Part shown: positions 32,334-44,365 of the stretch, in pieces
Layout: each line of letters opens with the position of its first letter
Position numbering within the stretch: position 1 is the stretch's first letter
NCBI GenBank assembly: GCA_019828595.1
Contig: JAHQRK010000035.1
Location: 310,001-374,000 of the forward strand
Direction of reading: 5' to 3'
Length of the DNA: 64,000 nt
Source: Aphanomyces cochlioides
Taxonomy: Eukaryota; Oomycota; Saprolegniomycetes; Saprolegniales; Verrucalvaceae
Notes under the pieces: model-generated
The model's database searches: none
What the model was told of the DNA's origin: nothing
Seen by the model: the letters and a program-made list of their open reading frames with translations, nothing else
Made by a program: the position numbers and the translations under genes

Positions 32334-35300
32334 TCATGAAACGGTGCTGTCAGGAATGACGTGTTGACGTAACCAGGGGTCCGAAGATAGACGCTTGAGC
32401 ACATTGAATACCTTGGCGTATCCCTTCTTGAGAGGGAGATCAACCAGGAGCTGTTGTAGATGTAGCTTGATCAAAGAGGCAGCATGAATGGCAACTTCCA
32501 TCGGACTCCTCTCTGTGAGGTCGGGTCGAAAGGTGCGATCGGCGCGTTGGGGCCATATTTGATAATACACACAGGCTCGGACAATCGGCCAGATCTTCAG
32601 ATATCCACGGATGTAGTATCCATCGGCCGGCTTGGGTGTCTCGAGAACATTTCCAGACACGTGGACGGAAAGGAACACTCGAGCAGTCGCTGGATTGCCT
32701 TGAAGTAATACCAAACAGATTGGCCGTATCCACAAGAGAACAGGAAATGTTCGTACGTCTCATTGACACGACAGAACACACACGTTGGCTTGGGGTCTTG
32801 GTACTGAAACAGATATTGCATGGCGTTGGCGCGGAGAAGGGTCTTGAAAATGAACTCTCCATATCGAGGGAGAATATGGTCGGGTTGGAGGTAGGCGGCG
32901 AGTTGGGTAAGGCGCTTGGGGTCTTCGTAAAAGTTGGATGGCAGGTTGAGATGCTTGGTAGGAAGAATGGACGAGCTGACAGCTGGAGAAGCTCTGATCT
33001 TAGCCGATTTCGAAGTCGCAAGCGATAACAAGATCGGACTCGAGTCAGGGTGAATCATCCAGTGCCATTCCATCCATTCGGAGCTTGGCGTCGGCAAGTG
33101 GAATACGGGAGCATCCTCTTCAGAAACAATCTCAAACAATCGTGATAACTTGGTCACCAAGATTGAGATCCATTGATTCGTTGGAGGGACAAAATTGGCT
33201 TGGCGGCAGGCACGGTTGATTTTGTCGAACAAGATCGAAGCTGGCCACACTCGCTGACACGGAGTCAACAAATGCGACAACTTCGTGATGTGAAGCAAAG
33301 CCAATACATTGGCTTGGTCTTGCGTCGATGTTGAGCACTGATCGTATAGGTCTTCGAGTCCAGGCAGATACGAGTTGTGCCAAAGGGGAACATCCAAAGA
33401 TGAGATGTGATTTGGACAGCCGTACGGAGTCCAGCGGGAATCAAACCAGCTACTCAATAAGGCTTTCCACGTTGGAGTGATATTGGGATTCTTGTACAAT
33501 TGTCGGATGAATGCAGAAGAACCATTTGCCAAGAGGAGATCTCGGGGGGAACCCCATGGATGAAAAGCCTTCTCGAGGAGAGTATAACCCGGCGTAATCC
33601 AAGCAGACATGGCAGACTTGCGGGGTGGGGTGGTGATGGCTTGCATGCATCTGATCATGACAGAGCGGTTGTGTTGTTGCCATAAGGCCAGTGCATGGTG
33701 CAGGCCTAAGCCACCGGACTTCTTCGGCATGAATATGATCTCCTTCTTGATCAAGCGGAGGCCATGAACAGAGGATGATGGGTTGATTTCTTCACCATGC
33801 ATAAATTGAAGCATGACCTTGTCGATCTTTTTGGCCAGGTCTTTGTCAGCTGGGACAAAAGCCAGTTGGTACCACAACACAGGCAGACATATGCTGTGCA
33901 GGATAGTAACTTTTCCGGCCATGGTTCGAGCCTTGTAGAGCCACAAAGACAAGCGAGCCACAAACTTCTCAAACACGTAATTGAAACGTGCCAATGGAAA
34001 AAGATTGGGCGCGACCAAGATATCAAGAGCCTTCACAGGACTGTCGGAAGTAACTTGTAGTGAGGCAAGGGTCCCATTCAACTGGCTGTAGGTCAGAATC
34101 TGGGTCTTGTCTACGTTGAGTCGGAAACCAGACTTGTCGCAAAAGGTTTGAACCAATGCAAGCTGCCGGTGGAGGCACGTCTCATTTGCAGCATAGAGTT
34201 GCGAGTCGTTGGCAAAGTAACTCCCGGTGTGGCAGCGATCCCCACACTTGATGCCATAGTTGGAGTGTTGCCGGAGGAGTTGGCACATGGGTTCCAAAGC
34301 GATCACAAACAGAAGTGGCGACAGTGGATCACCTTGCAACACACCGCGTGAGATGTGAACTGGCTTGGACAAGAAGCCGTTCACCAAGATGCGAGATTTT
34401 CGGCCCGAGTACAGTACGCGAACCATGTCAACAAACGTTTCGGGAAAGCCATAGTGACGGAGGACACGGAGCAAGTACGCGTGGTCCACGCGATCGAAAG
34501 CTTTCTCAAAGTCGAGCAGTGCCACCATCGAGGACGGACTGTGTAGTTTGATGTGGTGCAGCATGTCATCCAGTCGTGCAATGTTGGTTTGGATATTGCT
34601 TCGACGGATAAAGCCTTGCTGGTCCGGGTGGATGATGTGTCGAATGTGGCGCTGGAGTCGATAAGCCAGAATACTCGTCAGGATTTTCACATCCGTGTTG
34701 AGTAGGCTAATGGGCCGATAGTTCTTGACTTGTGACTTGGGGCCTTTCTTGTGCAGCAACACCAGCATACTGACAAGTTGCATGGGAGTCAAGCGAGGGT
34801 GAGAATGGAGCTGGTGTGTGAATAGCAGCTCCAATACCAACGACCACTTGTGAGGTGCAAGTTTGAGGACTTCGAATGGCAAAGCGTTGGGACCTGGCGC
34901 TGAGTTCGAACTGCTGTGTCGAATAGCATGATAGAACTCGTTGGCGCGCAAGGGAGCCGACAGCTCTTTCTGGGCTTGCTCTGGCAGTTGCTTGTGTCGA
35001 GTCAATGGGATTAGAAATGACGAAACTTCGTCTCCAGGGCGCTGCACCTCAGGAGCTGCAAACAAGTCCTTGTAGTAGTCGACCAGGACGTCAGACATGC
35101 CTTGTTGATTGGAGACGACATTTCCATTGACATCCACCAACTCTTTGAAGACTGTCTTCTTTAAGGGGGTAGGGACAGGGGACATGAAGTGGAACTTGGA
35201 CGAGCGCTCTGCTTTGTACAAGTGAAGTTGGAACGCCTGGTCTTGTCGAAACTGCTTGTCGCGATCCTGCAGCTCGTGAATTTGCTTTTGAAGATCGCGC

Positions 35301-36375
35301 ACTCTATCCACCAGCACTGAATCTTGACGCATGTTAGGAACTTGCAAAAGTGAAGCGATCTCAACAACGGCAAACGTTGTTTCTCCAATCGTTGAGAATG
35401 GAATTCTTTGAGTTGGGAGCGGATATCATTGACCAGCATGTCGTAGGCCTTGGAGATATTGTGGAATGATGGAGACTTGTCCAAAAATCGATCCAGACAG
35501 CCATGAACAATCTCGGCTGCTCGTGGTAGACGAAGTAGCCAAGTTGGAGCTTTCCACGATCCAGAGCCATGGCGCAATGTTTGACGCTTTGTGATGATAC
35601 GACAAGCCACGTGGTCAGCCTGTGGAACGTGTGGCATGTGCGTCGCCTTCCAATGACGAAGACCCGCCAATGTGGACGAACAAAAGATGTAGTCGAGTCG
35701 GTTGGTGAGTGTGGGACTTGTGAAGGCTCGTGCCAAGGGGTTTTGACGGCGAAACAGATCAACCAGAGACAAGCTGTGCATCCATTGTTCGAGTTGAAGA
35801 GTGCCAGCCATGGTGGAGGTACTGGGTCTCAACGAATCCAAATCTTTGTTGAGAGTGCAGTTGAAATCCCCTCCAACAATGTGGAGCGCATGTGGAGGAA
35901 AGTCGCGTGGCAATTCTTCGAAGTAACTTGCTCGTTCTTGGAAGGCTGCCGGCGCATAGATATTGTGGAGAACGACTGTCAGTGGACCCAGAGTACATCG
36001 CACTTGTAGATAACGACCACGAAGCACTGAGTTGTCATGAAGGACTTGAGTGGCGTTCTTCAAAGGAGAGTGAGGATGTATCAACGTAGCCAGACCTCCA
36101 GTGGCTGGCGACGTGGATACTTCAGGGTAAATAGGCTCTTCAAAGAACAAAGAGCCTTCGTGGTTTGTGATGCGTTGCCAATGGAACGCAACACGGTCGT
36201 GGAGACTTGGCGTGTGGAAACGGGTTTCTTGGATAAAGGAAACGTCGTGAACACTTGACAGTTTATCAAGGATGTACCGATGACTGTTGGAGAAGCCATT
36301 GGTGTTGAGGGAGATGATTTGTGGATCCCAGTCCACGAGTTCAGTTGGGACATTGGAGAAGTTGTTGTCAATCAT
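32334..36375 (-). pseudogene. LINE ORF2: APE endonuclease and reverse transcriptase, FAND instead of FADD
   Basis: The endonuclease frame (36,375-35,161) has all expected motifs: SLNTNGFSN, FIQETRF, LHNIYAPAAF, VGGDFNCTL, NRLDYIF and QADHVAC. A frame change in the 35,161-35,347 overlap leads to the RT frame (35,347-32,597, 916 codons). That carries SAPGPNALPFEVLK, NYRPISLLNTDVK, VALLDFEKAFDRVD (first Asp), RGVLQGDPLSPLLF and SYFANDSQLYA. The last should be F/Y-A-D-D, so one catalytic Asp is Asn (AAC in GCCAAC, a CpG-type transition). A Cys/His motif (CVFCRVNETYEHFLFSCGYG, zf-RVT-like) follows. A further frame change near 32,640 leads to the tail (IRGYLKIWPIVRACVYYQIW) ending at 32,334. The protein would nick DNA and prime cDNA synthesis; this copy is very probably inactive. 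Confidence 0.92.
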
Positions 36376-36453
36376 CACGAGTACAGATGAAATTGAGTAG
36401 AATGGAGGAGCCAGAGGGGAGGTTGAAATGGATTGAAGCAGGGGATAGAAGCC

Positions 36454-39400
36454 TTAGAGTTGATCGTCCTCCAAATCGAGGGGATCAATTTCGTCGGCGT
36501 TCATGAAGTGGTGAGCTTTGCTGCAGAGCTCGTCGATGTGGTAATTGTTGGTGATGCTTTTGAGCATCGAGATGGTCGACAAGACGGGAGCCGGTAAAGT
36601 GAACTTCTCGAGATTGTCGCTGAAGTTTTCGATCAAAGCAAACAGCGACCAGTCCGTCAAGCAGTTGGTGTCAGGCAATCTTGTTGCTTCTTGGTTCAAT
36701 AGAACAGTCAGTGCCTCCGAGTTTGTGTAGAGGTCTGGGGCCCGATTTGAGAGGAATAAGTCAATCGTAGCAAGTGCAAAGAGGATGCGCTTGATCTCTG
36801 GTATGTCCGTGGTCAATTCTTCCAAGATTTCTGACGGGTGAATCTTGTATAGAGCCATGAAGTTGACGTGATGTTTGTAGTTGTGAGGCTTGCCTTGAGC
36901 TTTTAACAAAACCATCTTGCGCTCAATAGTCTTGGTTGCAACAAGTGACTGAAACAAGCTGAGGTCTTCTTCGTCTTGTGCATACATAGCATGTGCAACC
37001 AGCTGAGGGTCATCTCGCAAAATGCGTTGACATTCGGTGATACTGCCTTCGACCTTCTTGTCTCGAATAATCTTCTTCGCCAATTCGAGGTGGGCTGCAG
37101 CAGACTTGTTAAGTCGTTGTTTCTTCGCTTTGCCTTTGGTCTTTTTCGGGCGTGGCGCACTTGAATCTTCCAATACAATTCGAGGCACTGCAAAGTCTTC
37201 AAACGAGAGTTCCACGTCGTCTTCTTCGAGGATATGAAAACGGTTGGATGTCGGCAGGGGGTCCAAACGTGGGGACGAAGGCAGAGTACGTTTTGGGGCT
37301 GGTCCAGACCGGTAGCCCGTTACCAATTGAAGGTCCAGCGAGTTCATAGGCTGCTCATTTGGTGGAGCAGGAGCGGGCGATTCGTTGGTAGACATTTCCA
37401 CATCTTCTTGTTGTTTGTCTTGCCCATTATTGTCAGGGCCAGGGGGGTCGCTGTCACCAGACATATCGACATCAGAGTTATGAGAAGGAGCTGTTGGCTG
37501 TGGTTGTTCATCTTGCCGATCTCCAGATGCCTCAGATGAGTCGGCGTTGCCTTCCGCATTTGTTCCGGGGTCTTGATCATGATCGTCGCCATCATGTTTA
37601 AGTTCTTTTTCTTCTGATGGAGGAGATTTTGCCGCTGCCTTGGTCGCTTTTGCCTTCGCTTTTTCAGCCTTGGCCTCTGCACGTCGTGAAGCAATGGACG
37701 AAGGCAATTTCTTGTTCAGAGCAGCGATCTTGTGCTGAAAGACAACAACAAAAGGCTGACCCGACGGGTCCGTAATGGTGATTTCGCGTAGTGCGTCGCC
37801 GGATTTTGGCACCAACACTGCAGGAGACGTAGGAGTCTTAAAAATGACTCTCAAATGCGGCGACTTGATGTTCTGACCAGCAGTAGGGTTGAATGCTGCT
37901 ATCACTGACTTGGTCAATGCAGCCATTTTCTTGACAATTGCCTTGGCCATCGAAGGGTGACTGACCTTGTTGAACGTAACGTAGTAGTTGTTGCCATAAC
38001 GCGAGTACTTGGGAACCAGGAAGTCTTTGCCACCAAGACGAAACGTTGTGCCTCCCATTTCCACGCACGTAGACAAGTTGTAGCTTGAGATCACAATGGT
38101 CTGTGGGTTTTTCTTGTGGATCAAGATGTTCGGAAATTTGGAGCCCCATAACGAACCAGGATTTTCCTTGACAAATTGATAGCAGATGTTTTTTTCGGAC
38201 CAGTCCTTGTAGCTTCGCCCAACTTGACTGTGAGCTCGTACACTTGGGACTGGGGAGTGAGCAAAATGTTTTCAATGAAGGCGTCCATGTCACCAGAGTC
38301 TTTGTAGAATGCGTCCGCCATGGCTTCGCATCGCGCAATATCGTCATCGGCAATAGCATGAGCACCAATGTTGCGATGTTTCGCGCCTTTGGGGGCATTG
38401 CCTTGCTTGGCATCTTTCTTGGACGAAGCTGATTCCTTGCCGGGAGTCTTTTGCGTCCATGGATTGGCCTTTTCAGCGTTTTGTTGCTCTTGATCGCCTT
38501 GTGCTTTGTCTGCCGCTGAAGAAGGGTCAACAACGCCATTTTCTTGAGCAACGGATTTGTCGACAGTGTCTTGATTTGACTGTTCATTGTCTTTGTTTGT
38601 CGATTGCTCCTCTTGAATAACTTTTCCAGGAGTATCACACGGCTTCTCTTGGCCGTTAATGTCGCCTGACCCATCAACCTCAGAGTGAATTTGAGTATTT
38701 CCCTCATCGGTTAAGGCCTCGGTTTCAGTAGAATCCTTCCCCTCGGCGTCTCCAGAGACCATATCCACGTCATCTTGAGATTTTTCTTCTTCCCCTCCCG
38801 TTCTAGGAGGCTCAGCACAGGGGGCGACGCGGTTGGTGGCTGCTGGCTCAGTCCCATTGGTCACGAGAAAGGCCGGGGCCAGACCCCCAGTGACAGGGGT
38901 AGAAGGGGAATCCATGCCATCCCCGCAGCACGGTGACTGGGGTACACCATTGCTCCGGCGAGAACCCAAATCGGGATACCGCCCCCGCCCCTCCGAAGAG
39001 GCCCCTGGGGGGAAGTAGACAGAACCGCAGGGTGTGCCCATAGGGGGGGCCCTCGTAGCCTCTAGGGCTGGCATGGACCCCGTTTTCTCGCCGCCTTCAC
39101 AGGGGATCGACTCCAATTGGAGTCCGGGGAAGTAGCCACCACAGGCACAAGGTCCCAGTGGTTCGCCCTCCTGAGTGAGGGCTTCGCTAGACACGTTAAC
39201 GATAGTGGTCTGGGGGTCAACCACTGACCCACTGAGGTTGACCCCCCCTGGAACTCCGGCGAGTGGAGCACCAGGTGAAGCGCTGGTGGAGCGAGACGCA
39301 GATTGGTCTCCAGAGACGCTGTTGGGGTCGAACTCGACCTCCACTTCGGCCCTAGGGTTAGGTGTAGAGACATTACTCACCCCACTTCCGCCATCCTGAT

Positions 39401-39500
39401 TGGACGACGAAAGTGGGTGAGGTGATACAATACCTGGAATGATGGTGACTCCGTGAGTGTTGGTCTCACGGAGCTCGGAACAGCTGTTGGCGTTGGACAT
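36454..39500 (-). pseudogene. LINE ORF1, long, split by one frame change
   Basis: The first frame (39,500-38,121, start MSNANSCSELRE) is Ser/Gly/Pro/acid-rich and disordered, with GPCACGGYFPG and long E/D/Q tracts. The second frame (38,124-36,454, 556 codons) begins IHKKNPQTIVISSYN and holds a compact domain (GGKDFLVPKYSRYGNNYYVT, HPSMAKAIVKKM), then a Lys/Ala/Glu-rich segment and a helical C-terminus. The two meet at 38,121-38,160, where the first frame reads NFRTS-stop and the second reads SKFPNILIHKK, so a 1-nt frame change joins them. I see no CCHC knuckles, unlike many L1-clade ORF1 proteins. Its RNA-binding role is assumed from position only. Confidence 0.7.
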
Positions 39501-39892
39501 TTTGAGCGCGGCAGCACTTGATAACTTCTTGACTTGAGAGGTACGAGGCAAATTCGGAAGTCTCTGCTTTCCACGGGAATTCAATAGTTACACCACCAAA
39601 ACCCACATCGTCCACAACAAGCCTCGTATTAGAAGTACTCTCTTTCTCTATGGAGATCCCAATGTGATCATTCTTCGATAGGATCGGCGGCAATCTGACT
39701 TTGGCTGCCGTACACTAAACACGAGAATGGTCTCACCGACGAAACCAAGTCAACCAGATAGCAAGGCGACAAGTGTCCGCCCAGCCACGAGTCCATCCCG
39801 TACGTCGTGATATTTGACAGTGGCCTCATTGAAACCAATTGTGATAGCTCTCGCTGGACGACGGAGGATGACATGTTTCAAACCATAGAATA
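39501..39892. other. LINE 5' end and 3' flank of the WW/IQ gene
   Basis: No gene. It must contain the 5' junction of the LINE and the 3' untranslated region and polyadenylation site of the gene ending at 39,893, but neither boundary can be placed by eye. Confidence 0.5.
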
Positions 39893-42800
39893 CTAAGTCA
39901 ACACGACGTCGTTTACAATCGCATTGGCGTAGCTGGAAGAGCCAATCTCCATCGCTTCACGGTGTAGTTTGTCTTGGCGTTGTTTGGTCAGCATGAGCGA
40001 CATGACGATTTCCGCTTCACGCTCCTTGTCATATGCTTTCTTGGACTTCCACCAAGGTCTTCGCTTCTTCTTATGGACAGGTGTTGGTCCTGAGTCGAGA
40101 ATTTCCATTTCTCGTTGCTGTCTCCGCGTCCGTTCCATCTCTTCTTCCAGCGCTTTCACCTTTTCCTGCAACGCAACAAGTTGGCTCTCCTTTTCGGCTT
40201 CCAGCTTGATCTTCTCTCGCGTTTTGGTTGCAATCATGTCCCGATGGCGTTCCAAGCCAAGGAGCAACACGGACGGCTTGTCGGTCGTGCTCTCTTTGGT
40301 CACAATGTTGAAATAGACGGGGGTTTTACCATCCAAGATTTCAACCCAGTCGCCAGCTAGTGCCATTTCTTGCCACGCAACTGCCGTGTGTTCCATCTTG
40401 CGGCCTTTTTCATGCACTTTTGCAAAACAGGCGTCACAATATCCATCGCCACAGACATTGCATAGTTTCGTGCACAATTCCATGTCGCACTCGACGCAGT
40501 AGGCATCGGTTTCAGTCGCGAGTGGCACTTTCCGAACCTTGACTGGTTCAACGGTGTGACTTTTCTTTTTGCCTTTGGCGTGGATCGTCGAAGAATGCTC
40601 GTCACAATACACGTCTTGGCATTCCACGCATCGCCACGTTGCCACATTTGGCTCTTCGCTATGGCCACACAATGTAGCACCAGCCCGAAAATGCAAAGCT
40701 GGCTTGTGGCCAAGTCCTTCGGCTGTTGCATGTAAGCTTGCAAAATGTTCATCACAAGTAAATCGAGTGCCACGATCACATGACTGGCAATGGCGAGTGG
40801 CTAGAACTTTTTCGCATAGATGACACCACGCGACGAGCATTGAGCCGTCAGCTTTGAGACGTTTAAAGTCATGCGTTTTCTTGACGGACGTTGCATGCTC
40901 CTTGGTATAACACTTTGTACAATAGTATCGTTCGGGGGTCGAGCAGTGGATGCATTCCTTGACAGCTCCTTGGGATTTGCATCGCCAGCATTTCTTGATT
41001 TCAGTGGATGGTTCGTCAACTTTCTTGGTTTCCGTCACTTCGGGTACCGTTTTGACGGCTTCTTCCGGCTTTGGCAGTACTTCAATCGTCGTCTCTTTCG
41101 CAGGTGCATCGCCCACAACCTGAAGTAGCTCTTGGGTTGCGTCAAGCGAAGGCAGTGTCTCGCCAGTCCGGCGATTGTGCCTGTATATTTGACCAGTGTG
41201 TGGATTGTAGTGCTCTTCCCAATCATCTTCACTTCCTTGTTTGTTTTCTTGCTTGTCTTCTTGGAGAATGAGAGGCCGCGTCCAACTTGTTTCGTTTGTC
41301 ATTTGATTGACGTAATAGACATTGCCAAATCCATCATCCATCTGAACCCACGCCTCCTTCTCCTTCACTTTCAGTTTCTAACAAAAATTTCATCTAAGCA
41401 CAAGGCGCGTTATGTACCAAGAGTGCTTCGGTTGCTTCCAGTTTGTACGCATTTGTCTGGGCTTCAAGGCGAGCAAGTTCATGCTGCTGTTCTGCAATCT
41501 CACGTTCTCGCTGTTGAATTTGTCGCTCCTTGGCATGAGCCTTGAAGTCTTCCATTTCGAGCTGATCGAGCCATCTTTTTTTTGCTTCCATGATTTCTTT
41601 TTCACGAAGGTAGCGGTCTCGCAGCTCTTGCTTACGCGCTTCCTCCATCGCCATTAAGTGACGTCGCCGTCCAATCATTCCACGGGCAATTCGTTGGATT
41701 TCTCTGGCAGCAACTTGTTCCACTCGATTTCTTGCACGCTTTTCCTACGTTATGGCGTATCAGCAACTGTGTCTTTCTCAATTTGCAACCTCGCGCTTCA
41801 CAGATGCTATTCCACGCCCTCGGAGACCACGATACATCCGCTGGACCATGACGACAACAGCAACTTCAGTTTGTATTCGTTTTTGCATCATTTCAATCGC
41901 TACTTGCAGAGCTTTGGAATCCTCCCACTGAACAAGGGCAAGATGGAGGGTTCTCCGTTCCTGACTGTCTCGACAAGTCTTCAGGAGAGCCATGCCTAGC
42001 CGCATGAGCTTTACGGCTTTTCGACAGAGTACACCACGTATCCTTTTCAGGTGAAATCACATTGAGCGAGCTTTTCATACCTTTTTTGGATTTGTGCTGC
42101 AGCTTGATGTCGTCGACGGAGTGTTGCGGCTACTTTTCGGCCTAATCTACCTCTTGCAACGCGTCCAATAACAGAAGCTGCTTGCTCCTCTCGTAAACGA
42201 CGCTCATGGCGAAGTTTTCGCAATAGCCGCAGCAGTTTCTTGGCCAACCATTGTCTTACCTTTCGCTGAATCAGGACTGCAGCTTTCTTTTGGTGTTCAA
42301 ATAACTTCCGCGTACAAAATCTCCGAAAGAGGCACGCAATAAGTGTGGCACACGCAAAAATACGTCGTACACGAGCTCTCTCCTTCTCTAGGAGGGCTTC
42401 TCGTTCTTGCCGCCGTTTAGTTGCTTCTTTCTTAGCCAAATAGCGACGAAATTGTGCTTGAAGCCGAATTGCCGCGGCGTCACGTAAAGTATCTAGGCGA
42501 ATGCGCTGTGCCATCACTCGTACATGAAGCGCATATCTATTTCATGGTCAATGGAGGCCATCGTGGCAATATTCGACCGGCCTTTGGCTTTTCGCCATGA
42601 AGCTTGGACTCGTCGGGCAGCCAAATCGAGACGGCGTTTCATTCTCATTTGTTTGACAACACGACGAGCCAAAAATCCTCGAATTAGTCGTTGCATGATC
42701 ACAGCACAGTTTTCTCGGCGTTGATCAAATTCGGCGATCATTCTCTGGCGAGCAAGAAATGCGTCTCGTTCAGCTCTATCGGCTATTGAGAGTCGACGCT

Positions 42801-43606
42801 TTACAAAACGAGACGCAAGAGCTGCTTTTCCTTGCTTTCGGCGCCATGCAATCTGAACGAGAGGTTTACACCGCAATATAGTCATTTCGCGTACTTGGAT
42901 AGTCAGCGCACTATCGGACGCAATCTTGTTCGACATACGTTGGTTGAAGAGGCGAAGGCGTGTTAAAAACATACGCACAACGCTTTGGAGCAAAATGCAA
43001 TTAGACTCGAGAAGACGTCGATACGCTTCGAGCTCTGCGGCAATTCTTGCCTCTTCAATCTGTTTCTGGAGGAGAAGGTTCGATACGAAGCACCGGGCAC
43101 AGTAGCCTCGAAATGTTCGTTGAATGTTTATGGCGCTCTCTTGGCGCTTTGCAGCAATTTGAGCTCGACGCGCGCGAATTTTCACAGCATGCTCTCGGAT
43201 CGCCCACGAATGCTGTCGACCTGACATTTCAAAAGCCAATATGATCGACCGCTGCTTGGCATCACGTGAATCCTGGGCTACTTTTTCAGCTCGACGACAG
43301 CGTACTCGTTCTACAGCTCTGTTTTGAACGTCACGAACTTACAATTCATAAAAGATGACGAACCGACGACGTCGCACATGCTTTTGAATCATAATCGCAG
43401 CCCTTCGGCGTTCTTCAGCAATGCTTTGTTTGACCGCATGTACCCATCTATGAGGTGTTTGACTTTGACTAGCGGCCTTAAACTGACCGTCTGAAGGCTC
43501 GATGAATATTTCCAGACAAGCAATCAGAGGCGATACGATTCAATAGAAGAATAGCTCGTTCACGAATTCGTCTTGACATTTGTTCGTGAATTTCAGCTTG
43601 CCGCAT
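39893..43606 (-). CDS. WW-domain, B-box zinc-finger and IQ-motif protein (7 exons)
   Basis: Exons on minus: 43,606-43,488, 43,447-43,343, 43,318-42,578, 42,536-42,081, 42,042-41,790, 41,744-41,418 and 41,377-39,893. All junctions are GT-AG and keep phase (total 3,486 nt, 1,161 aa). Five of the introns are 38-45 nt. Intron 2 is either 24 nt (GTAAGT donor, 43,319-43,342) or 45 nt (GTTCGT donor); both keep frame. The N-terminal ~650 residues are a chain of IQ motifs (for example AAIMIQKHVRRRR, SAINIQRTFRGYCARC, AAIRLQAQFRRYLAKK), which bind calmodulin-type light chains. Next come a coiled coil and two WW domains (WVQMDDGFGNVYYVNQ...TSW, DWEEHYNPHTGQIYRHN). Four B-box-like Cys/His zinc fingers follow (CWRCKSQGAVKECIHC and so on), then a third WW-like unit, a coiled coil and a basic tail. 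It is probably a cytoskeletal or flagellar scaffold; that role is inference. Confidence 0.88.
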
Positions 43607-43719
43607 CGTATTCCTATTAGTATGAGTGCTTCATGAGTGGGAATAGAATCGACACACGTGTGGTGCTTCCATCTCTCGAAACCATCAAAGAGCAGTTTAG
43701 ACTATTGGGCAGATCGATG

Positions 43720-44365
43720 TTAGGAATGCAAAGTAAATCCATGATGTACCTGAAGCTGAGATAACACATGAATAATGGACTGGACTCCTTTTTCCATCGA
43801 ATATTCAGATAGATTGTGCTCGAAGAGAAATTGAAGAGGCAACTTGGCTCGCTGGGCCTCTATTTCCATGTCGAGGGCTCGCTAAGATAATAATGCAATA
43901 GAGACCAATCGATAAATGGGCAAATACCTTTGTAGCCTCTTCGTCAGCTTTGGCATATGATAGCTCCTTTGCAAGTTGCTCAACTTGAACATTCAACAGA
44001 GAGATCTTTGGTTTATGTTGCACTGAGGATTTCTTGTCTCGCGTTTTCTTCACAGAAATCTGTGGAGCTTGTAGAATCGGCTTGAAAGGCTTTTCTTGTA
44101 TCACGCCGGTTGGCTTTGCTGTAGGGGTTTGCTTTAGAGATGGCTCTTTTCGTATGATTTGAACAATTTCGTGATGCTGTTGCTGCTCCACAACATTCAT
44201 GCCGAGTACTTTCCGACCCGCATTCTTCATACGCTTCTTCCGCTCGTCTTCATCACGAGACTGCTTGGTCCATTCAAATGGCGCGCGAAATTCCTCGAGT
44301 GTTGATGCGTTTACTTGAAGCCATGGATATTTCGTGGAGAGATCACGGCGCAAGTCCCAGCTCAT
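43720..44365 (-). CDS. Small charged, coiled-coil protein, unrecognised (2 exons)
   Basis: Exons 44,365-43,928 and 43,881-43,720 join across a 46-nt GT-AG intron in phase, giving 199 aa (MSWDLRRDLSTKYPWLQ... to QLQVHHGFTLHS). The protein is Lys/Glu/Gln-rich with a likely helix near the end (VEQLAKELSYAKADEEATK, MEIEAQRAKLPLQFLFEH). It sits 113 bp upstream of the WW/IQ gene on the same strand, and its last codons could instead be followed by an intron (GTACATC at 43,752) into that gene. Tested here, that junction is out of frame, so I keep them separate, though one gene remains possible. A short upstream frame (44,493 down, MWKRRKLDGRNEPLFSFG) may be a further 5' exon. Function unknown. Confidence 0.5.

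Larger units (their letters stand above)
32334..39584 (-). mobile_element. L1-like non-LTR retrotransposon (LINE), decayed
   Basis: A minus-strand element with a long ORF1 (39,500-36,454) and an ORF2 that has an APE-type endonuclease, reverse transcriptase and a C-terminal Cys/His motif (36,375-32,334). This is the L1/Tx1-like layout. No poly(A) tail or target duplication could be fixed at the 3' side near 32,300. The 5' side ends within 300 bp of the stop codon of the neighbouring WW/IQ gene. Confidence 0.88.

Noticed and set aside
43606..43720. Joining the 199-aa gene and the WW/IQ gene through an intron from 43,752 to 43,612
   Set aside because: The GT-AG pair exists, but the joined frame hits a stop after seven codons; kept as separate genes.
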